From positions 1,178,001 through 1,242,000 of the forward strand of contig NZ_CP091740.1 of NCBI RefSeq assembly GCF_022014595.1: DNA of 64,000 bases, in the 5' to 3' direction. Below are positions 55,145 through 62,100 of the stretch, piece by piece. The position numbers and the translations under genes were made by a program. The stretch comes from Solitalea lacus (lineage in GTDB: Bacteria > Bacteroidota > Bacteroidia > Sphingobacteriales > Sphingobacteriaceae). Below the pieces are notes generated by a model. The model saw only the letters and a program-made list of their open reading frames with translations, ran no database searches and had not been told where the DNA came from. How positions within the stretch are numbered: the stretch's first letter is position 1; each line of letters begins with the position of its first letter.

Positions 55145-56494
55145 ATGAAAAAACAATTCTTAATAGGCTCATTATTACTTTCAAACGTTTGTGCCTTTGC
55201 TCAACTAAGTGAAATACAGGGAGTAGTGAGTTCAAATAACAAAGACAAGGCAAAAGGAATAACCCTTGTAAAAGTGGAGGATGGCCAGTATGAGGTTTTT
55301 GCTACTACCGAATTAAATACAGATGGCTCATTCGCCTTTTTAGTAAAACCATCAAATGAAGGTTTCTATGCTATACGGACAAAAGATATGGGTCGTCAAT
55401 TTCCTATTTATTTAAAGCAGGGAGATCATGTAGAGGTAACAATTGATGATAAAAATCATGTTGAATTAGCTGGTAAGAATACGCCTGAAAATCAGGTGCT
55501 GGCCTCGTGGTCGAAATTGACAGAAGAATTAAAAGCAAGATCGATTTATGAGGAGGGCTACAAGAGCAACATGAATGATTTTTCGAAATGCCTTGCCCAG
55601 GTAGCTGATAAAGCCGAAACCTTTAAAAAAGGCATTAACACCAAGAATGCAACGTTCAATGGGTTAATGAAAAAGCTAACCACCTATGATCTGGACCTCT
55701 ATGCGCTTTATTATTTATCGGCCCAAAATGAAAAGCCCAGCGGTGATGGACTTTCTGCTTTCTACAAGAACCTGGTTGTAAAAGATAAATATTCCGACGA
55801 CGATATCTATTTAACCGGAAACGGGAAAACGTTGTTGAAAATCTACCCACGCTTTGCAATTGGTTTAGATAAGCAAACAACACTTGATGAAAGGCTTCAG
55901 TATTTAACAACCAATCGTCAAAAAGCAGATATGGTTTTGGCCGAATACAAGGATATGAAAACCTATCAGCAGTTGGAAGACATGAGGGCTAAATATGGGA
56001 AGTATTTACAAACCCCAAATCATAAAAGGATTGTTGAGGAACTTGATAGAAAACTCCTTATTACCAAAGCCAACTTTAAAGCACCGGGATTTACTTTCCC
56101 TGATCTAAACGGGAAAATGGTTTCATTAAGTGATTTTGCCGGGAAAGTAGTTTTAATGGACATTTGGGCCTCATGGTGTGCGCCATGTAAAAAGGAAATC
56201 CCTTATTTAAATGAACTTGAAAAAGAGATGCACGGTAAGGATGTGGTATTCATGAGTGTTACCATTGATAAGCCTACAGACAAGGAGAAATGGTTAACAG
56301 CTATTAAAGATAATCAGGCGGGCGGCAATCAGCTCTTTTCGGGAAATGAGGACAAATTCGCAAAGGATTATATGATCAGTACAATTCCTCGTTTTGTGGT
56401 CATTGATAAGAAAGGAAATATGGTTCAAATGAATGCGCCGCGTCCTTCTACTCCTGAATTAAAGCAATTACTCCTGGAGGAACTTAAAAAATAG
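55145..56494 (+). CDS. TlpA-like thioredoxin-fold protein (CAPC), module B copy 2
   Basis: The 449-residue protein has a signal peptide (MKKQFLIGSLLLSNVCAFAQ) and a DUF4369-like domain (LVKVEDGQYEVFATTELNTD, GFYAIRTKD, NTPENQVLASWSKLTEEL). The C-terminal thioredoxin domain has active site CAPC (MDIWASWCAPCKKEIPYLNE) and cis-Pro in STIPRFVVID. CAPC in place of CGPC may shift its redox potential. It is a direct paralogue of the preceding protein and lies 58 bases before the aspartyl protease. Periplasmic location is predicted. Confidence 0.94.
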   Translation: MKKQFLIGSLLLSNVCAFAQLSEIQGVVSSNNKDKAKGITLVKVEDGQYEVFATTELNTDGSFAFLVKPSNEGFYAIRTKDMGRQFPIYLKQGDHVEVTIDDKNHVELAGKNTPENQVLASWSKLTEELKARSIYEEGYKSNMNDFSKCLAQVADKAETFKKGINTKNATFNGLMKKLTTYDLDLYALYYLSAQNEKPSGDGLSAFYKNLVVKDKYSDDDIYLTGNGKTLLKIYPRFAIGLDKQTTLDERLQYLTTNRQKADMVLAEYKDMKTYQQLEDMRAKYGKYLQTPNHKRIVEELDRKLLITKANFKAPGFTFPDLNGKMVSLSDFAGKVVLMDIWASWCAPCKKEIPYLNELEKEMHGKDVVFMSVTIDKPTDKEKWLTAIKDNQAGGNQLFSGNEDKFAKDYMISTIPRFVVIDKKGNMVQMNAPRPSTPELKQLLLEELKK

Positions 56495-56552
56495 ACCTGT
56501 AATAGCGGGTAATTATTCTAAAAGATGCTTATTCTGACAAGAAAATATTCAA

Positions 56553-58037
56553 ATGCGTAAAATAGTCTATTTGTTGTTGTTTGGTGTATGGGCCCTTATT
56601 GGTCCTCTCCATGCACAACCTGTGAAATCTGATTCGGTTTTCGTGAAGCTTCAACAAGCTTTTAAAGCAAAAAGTGTAGTCTTATTGGAGCCTGTTCTTA
56701 GTACTGATTTTTCGGTAGGTGTTTATAACAGCCCCATTGCAAAATCGATGTTGCAAAATATAGTAAGCAGTTTTGCAGTTGATTCAATTAAACTGAAAGC
56801 ATCGGAAAAGGTTTCCGGCAAAAACTCAATGCTGCTTATTGTCTATCCACATGGAGAACCGGCTATCACTACCAGGGCCTGGTTAGATGAGGGCAATAAG
56901 TTGTTATACGTTGATCTGTTCGATCAATTGTACGGTTTAAACCGTTATCAGGTTTCTACCTTACAAGCCACCATTCCAATAGAGGTCAAAGATGGCTCTA
57001 TTTTCTTAATAGCTACTATTAACGATAGCAAGAAGCCTTTGCGTTTTTTGTTTGATACAGGCGCCGATGGGATGGCTATGCGAAAATCTACGGCTGATAG
57101 TTTAGGCTTGATCGTAGCTCGTGAGCAAAATACCTCGGTAGTAGGTGGCAGCATGAAAATTCAGGTTTCAACCGGCAATACCATTCATTTCGACAAGTTT
57201 GCTGTGAATAACCAAAGTGTGGCGATTTTTGAGAGCGTGCGGGAAGGTACCGCTGGAATCATTGGGATTACTTTGGCCTACCAATATATTGTAAAAGTTG
57301 ATTTCGATAAAATGGTTATGCAGCTTTACAAGATGGGGAATTACAAAGAAGAAGATAAAAGCGGAACTACCTTGAACATTAAGAACGGAAAAGGAATTCT
57401 TGTTCTTCCTCTTAATTTAAAAGTAGGAGAAAAAGAAGTAACAGGTGATTTTGTATTTGATACGGGTGCCGGTTATTATGTGATTGGTTTTGGCGGTTTC
57501 GTGAAAAGAAATGAACTTTTAAGCAGTGGGTTCAAACCTTATTTTGCCGCTACAACGGTAAGTATGGGTGTGTCATCACCTACGTTTACCGGGAATTTTG
57601 AAAAAATGGCTGTAGGCGCAATAGACCTCCGTAATATTCCGGGAACGTTGAAAAAATATCGTGAGGGGGATGAGTATGCAAAAACTGAAGACGGTTCTTT
57701 TGGCGTAAAAACCATCAGTCGCTTCAATTTTACGATTAACCTTGCGGAAAAAACCATTCATTTAACGCCTAACCAACGATTTAATACCCCGGTGGACTTT
57801 ATGCTAGGTGATAAAATGTTCAGTTTCAATGAAAATGGGAACATGAATGTGATTGCTGATATAGGAGCGGAACAACTATTCAAGCAAGGAGATGTGGTTT
57901 TATCCATCAATGATATTGAAGCTGAATCCTTAAAGAAAGAACCTTCAAGGATTCTGGAACTACAAGCAATTCCTTCGGGCTCTAAGCTTTCATTTAAAGT
58001 TTTGCGGGATGGGCAGGTAATAAAAATTTCAGCCTAA
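56553..58037 (+). CDS. Two-DTG aspartyl protease with C-terminal PDZ domain
   Basis: The 494-residue protein has a signal peptide (MRKIVYLLLFGVWALIGPLH). An N-terminal region of about 120 residues of unknown role follows. Two retropepsin-like halves each carry the catalytic motif: Asp168-Thr169-Gly170 (FDTGADGMAM) and Asp303-Thr304-Gly305 (FDTGAGYYVI). A PDZ-like domain (about 420-494) ends the chain with QGDVVLSINDIEAE and FKVLRDGQVI. It should be a periplasmic or secreted aspartyl endopeptidase acting as a single chain. It is the last gene of module B, followed by a strong terminator. It probably cuts peptides or proteins that feed the import system; substrate unknown. Confidence 0.9.
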   Translation: MRKIVYLLLFGVWALIGPLHAQPVKSDSVFVKLQQAFKAKSVVLLEPVLSTDFSVGVYNSPIAKSMLQNIVSSFAVDSIKLKASEKVSGKNSMLLIVYPHGEPAITTRAWLDEGNKLLYVDLFDQLYGLNRYQVSTLQATIPIEVKDGSIFLIATINDSKKPLRFLFDTGADGMAMRKSTADSLGLIVAREQNTSVVGGSMKIQVSTGNTIHFDKFAVNNQSVAIFESVREGTAGIIGITLAYQYIVKVDFDKMVMQLYKMGNYKEEDKSGTTLNIKNGKGILVLPLNLKVGEKEVTGDFVFDTGAGYYVIGFGGFVKRNELLSSGFKPYFAATTVSMGVSSPTFTGNFEKMAVGAIDLRNIPGTLKKYREGDEYAKTEDGSFGVKTISRFNFTINLAEKTIHLTPNQRFNTPVDFMLGDKMFSFNENGNMNVIADIGAEQLFKQGDVVLSINDIEAESLKKEPSRILELQAIPSGSKLSFKVLRDGQVIKISA

Positions 58038-58098
58038 AGTTTATTGATCAACTAACGAATAATGATCATTAGGCATTTTTGCAGAAACATAAAAATAC

Positions 58099-58133
58099 AA
58101 AAGCGGCTGTTTCAAGTAGAAACAGCCGCTTTT
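58099..58133 (+). terminator. Rho-independent terminator at end of module B
   Basis: A 15-bp stem (aaaagcggctgtttc / gaaacagccgctttt) with a 5-base loop begins 61 bases after the protease stop and continues into ttgcg. It is the strongest classical terminator of the module. Confidence 0.88.
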
Positions 58134-58136
58134 TGC

Positions 58137-58219
58137 GTTTGCTACCTTGTCAGGAGTTTTCGTCAAATACAATGCTTGCCTTATTAAATATTTTTCTTTC
58201 GCGACTGCCTCTAAAATAA
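58137..58219 (+). pseudogene. Remnant of an ECF sigma factor C-terminus (vestigial module C)
   Basis: Read in frame to the TAA at 58217-58219, the sequence gives CQEFSSNTMLALLNIFLSRL, then PLK. It lines up with the tails of the two intact sigma factors: a short polar stretch, then a hydrophobic tail, then the stop (compare ENALVSLILFFLKKD in module B). A one-base loss near 58152 breaks the frame to the preceding residues (a likely ATL followed by R). The expected fecR leader follows at once (58236), in the same order as in modules A and B. Only about 25 residues remain, so this is a fragment, not a gene. Confidence 0.65.
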
Positions 58220-58235
58220 TATTTCGTTTTTTTTC

Positions 58236-58433
58236 AAAATCCAGTCACCCTTTTTTGCACTGCATGCGACTTGTCCTTATATGAAAAGAAAACAAGGCAA
58301 CCAGGTTAGCATTAAGAACCCAAATTTAAGTGTTTCGGGATGGGTTGGTTTTAAAAATTTCAGCCTAAAGTTTTACAATGAATTCATTGAAATTAACCGA
58401 AGGGTTGTGTACTATAAGAAATTAAATCAATAG
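58236..58433 (+). pseudogene. Chimeric remnant: fecR 5' end fused to the 3' end of an aspartyl protease gene
   Basis: Bases 58236-58298 match 45108-45170 with four differences: the sigma-fecR gap and the fecR start codon (ATG at 58281). From about 58322 the sequence instead matches the end of the protease gene near 57995-58043: gggatggg, then taaaaatttcagcctaaag. The frame from 58281 is open for 50 codons (MKRKQGNQVSIKNPNLSVSG...) and stops at 58431. It is most simply the two ends of a deleted third module: fecR start joined to protease end. It may be transcribed but is unlikely to be functional. Confidence 0.75.
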
Positions 58434-58450
58434 CCTATATCAATTCAATC

Positions 58451-59074
58451 ATGAAAAAAGTTACAATTGAGTCCTTTTTAGGAAGGGTCTCCCTTCTTAT
58501 AATCTTCATCATAGGGAGTGCTCAAATTTCATTTGCCCAAAAAAATAAGGACAAAAACAAAGAGGTGCCTGCATGGATCAGGATGATGGACGAGCCTGGG
58601 GTGAATTATAAACAAGCCGTTGCCGAGTTTGAGAGATTTTGGGAAGGGCGCACAACTCCTATTGAGGAAAATGAATTATTTGAGAGCGCGGGAGATGAAG
58701 AACGTGAACGCGAATTACGCAAACGTGAAAAGCGTTTGAGTAAACGCGATCCGGCTATCATCTATGCAGGTGAATACAAGCGATTTAAAAACTGGCAGTT
58801 TATGGAAGCTGATTTTGTAAAACCGGATGGCACGCTGAAGACGATGGACGAGCGTTTGGGTGAGTGGGAAAAAGAGAAAGAGCTTCGTAAGGCCTATGAG
58901 TTTAAACCTCGCCAAAAGGAAAAAGAGACAGGTAAAGATCGTCAGTCTGATCCTCAGAAAAATGGAAAAGAGGTACCTAAGGACCAGCAAACTGATACTC
59001 AGAAAAAGGAGAAAGTACGTAAGGACCAGCAATCTGATCCGCACAAACCGGCTAACAGCAAAAATAAAAAGTAA
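58451..59074 (+). CDS. Small secreted charged protein upstream of the giant modular protein
   Basis: The 207-residue protein has a signal peptide (VSLLIIFIIGSAQISFAQ). The mature N-terminal half has WIRMMDEPGVNYKQAVAEFE, then RFWEGR and EYKRFKNWQFMEADFVKPDG. This recalls the helical segment (MM.DP.VN....F..YW..R and KR.E.FM) found at the N-terminus of some very large secreted Bacteroidota proteins; that link is from memory. The last 60 residues are a highly charged repeat, with KDRQSDPQK, KDQQTDTQK and KDQQSDPHK. It lies 28 bases before the giant protein and is probably co-transcribed with it. Function unknown. Confidence 0.75.
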   Translation: MKKVTIESFLGRVSLLIIFIIGSAQISFAQKNKDKNKEVPAWIRMMDEPGVNYKQAVAEFERFWEGRTTPIEENELFESAGDEERERELRKREKRLSKRDPAIIYAGEYKRFKNWQFMEADFVKPDGTLKTMDERLGEWEKEKELRKAYEFKPRQKEKETGKDRQSDPQKNGKEVPKDQQTDTQKKEKVRKDQQSDPHKPANSKNKK

Positions 59075-59102
59075 TCTGTTTACCTGATACTAAAAGCTTA
59101 AA

Positions 59103-62100
59103 ATGAAAAAAATATACTTTTTCAACCTTCTATTGCTCTCCCTATTCAACGCGATCTCGGCGAAAACCTTTGCACAACATCAATGGAGAAGCGTAGGGCC
59201 TTATGTTATGCCAGTAGATGGTAGTCCTACCCTTATTTCTGGACAGGGAAAGGTGATGCAGATCAAATTCGATCCAATAAATCACAACCGGATCTATGCT
59301 ATATCTAATCTTTCGGCTTGGGTAAGTGACGACAATGCCGAGCATTGGAAAATTTTGGGTACAGACAATTTGCCATACCTTACGCAAATGGCCTCCATTT
59401 GTATCGATCATACCGATAACAAAACACTTTATTTAGGTGGTGGCGAGTCGGGTTTGAGTGGGCCCGGAACTGGTGTGTGGAAATCGACCGATGGCGGCGC
59501 CACTTTTCAGCCAGCTAATAAGGGTATGATCCTCAAGAATGGGAAGATTGGTGTTGTCAAGGAGATTTTAATGTCTCCTACCGATAGAAATACGCTTGTG
59601 GCCGCGACATTTGATGGTATTTATCGTACAACTGATGGCGGCGCCAATTGGACGCTAGTTACTCCTGCAGACAAGGTTACCGATATGCAGTTCGCTCCCG
59701 AGGAGGGGTCTTCTACGATTTACGCGGTATCCCAGATAAACGGAAACTTTTACAAATCCACGGATATGGGCCAAACCTGGGGCGTAACAACTATTACAAC
59801 AGAATTAATTAATAGTAGTGGTAATATAACAAGTGGTTATGGCGCAAGGGTAGCGGTAAGTAAGGCCGATCCGAATGTGGTATACGTGGCTTTTTTAGGC
59901 AGCAATTCTTCAAAAGGAGGCGTAATCTACAGATCAACTGACCGCGGGGCATCATTTACGATGCAAAAAGGGGATGTAAGTCCTAACCTGGCCGGGTATA
60001 GTGCAGAACAAGCCGGACAAGGGGACTACAATTTTGATATAGCGGTCGATCCGAACAATGCTGATAAGGTATATGTATGTGCGCATGTTGTCTGGGGAAG
60101 TACTGATGGCGGAGTTTCATGGGCTCAAACCTATAATACAGGCTGGCAAAGAACCATGCATACCGACATGCACGCCCTTCGGTTTAATCCATATAATACT
60201 TCACAGTTATTCTGTGTTAATGATGGCGGCGTGTATGTGAGTACGGATAATGGTTTATCCTGGACTCCTAAAACAAGGGGTATGATTAACACTGAGTTTT
60301 ACAACATGGGCAATAGCCCAATAAGTAAGTATTTAATTGGTGGCGGTACGCAGGATAATGGAGAGTTATATTATAAGGATGGTGTTTGGTATAATAATAC
60401 CGGTGGCGATGAAAGAACCAAATATGCACACGATAATTTTACTGATAACTTCTATTATACTGATTATGGAATGAAGCGCAATGTAAAGAAGTCGGGCAAC
60501 GGTCCAAAGATTGACATGTATGTTGCTAATTATGCAGCTACTGACCGTTATGCATTTTCTTATTTTGACCTCAATCAGGCTTTTCTTGGACAAAAATCCA
60601 TTTATCGGTCAAACGACGTTCAAAATACCAATGTGAAGCCAACCTGGACTAAAATTTTTGACAAAACATCGCTGACAACAGCTATAGCCACATCGCCGGT
60701 AGATCCCAATAAGTTGTATGTGCTTTCCCAGGATAGGACATTTCACCGTTGCAAATATATTAATGATGCAACACCGATATTTGAGCAGGTAGCGAATGCC
60801 CCCAGGCCAGCTTCAGGTAATTTGACCACCGGCGCATTGGCGGTATTAAAAAATGGTGTCATTTATATGGCAAGTGATGGTTATGTGTGGCGATCGGCTA
60901 ACGAGGGAGAAACCTGGGACCCGGTAGGTGCAGGCCCTGTTGCCCAGCAAATGAATTCTCAAAATGTGTTGACCTTGGTGGCTGATACGCTCCGCGCAAA
61001 TATAGAAGCAGTATATGCTCATACTAAACAAGCAGTTTATTATAAGGATAATACCATGTCTGATTGGTCCTTTTATTCCGATAATTTGCCGGGGATCATT
61101 TTCAAATCAGCTATGGATATTTACTATGATCCGATTAATAAAGAAAATAGCGTATTAAGAGTGAGCACTTATGGTCGTGGGATTTGGGAAAACTACCTGG
61201 CCGGTAGTAATCCTGATCAGCCAAATCAGGCCCCCATTGTGAATATCACATCGATTGGTGATGGTATGACCTTGAATACGAATCAGGCCATAAAACTTCA
61301 ATCGTATGCGGCTGATGCAGGAGGCAACGTTGCTAAAGTAGAATATTATCAGAATGGAACCCTAATTGGTGAGTCATCCTTTCCTCCTTATAGCGTACCT
61401 TTTACGGTGCCGAATACAAGCGGTAATTTGATCATTACGGCTGTAGCTACTGATGATGAAGGTCTGTCAACTGTTTCTGCGCCGGTTAACATTACTTTAA
61501 AAGAGCCGTGGTGTAGTTCTTCTCCACTTATTCCTCAAGGAGATTTAAAAGTGCGTTATGCTGATAGTCAGCAAGGAGTGGGTGCAGCCCCAGAGTTAAA
61601 TCATGCATCAGATAAGGCTATAGATAACTCATCATTGACGTATTGGAGTACGCAATCAGATGCTCCTGTTCCTTCTTTTCCGCATGAAATACAGCTTGAT
61701 TTGGGGGCTACCTATTCGGTGAATCAATTTAAATACCTTCCGGTTAGTTTTAATGGAGATGGAAGGGTTAAGGATTACGAAATCTATGTGTCAATGGATG
61801 GAACCCAATGGGGGACCCCAGTGGCCAAGGGGGCATTTGACAACACGATGGATGAAAAGCTGGTGGCTTTTGGTGATAAAAAAGGAAGATATCTTCGCTT
61901 TAAAGCAATATCAGGTACAAATGACGTACAATATGTGACTGCTGTAGAATTAAATGTAGGTGGCTGTCTATATAATGATCCGCCTGTCGTAACTATAACT
62001 GCACCAACGGCTAATCAGAAGTTTAATCAGAATACCGACATTACTATAACCGCTACGGCTACCGACGTGGGTGGTTCGATTGCTAAAGTGGAGTTTTTTG

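Noticed and set aside
58715-59044. 109-codon minus-strand frame with Leu-rich hydrophobic segments
   Set aside because: It is the complement of Lys/Glu-rich codons (aaa, gaa) of the secreted charged protein, which read as Phe and Leu codons on the other strand.
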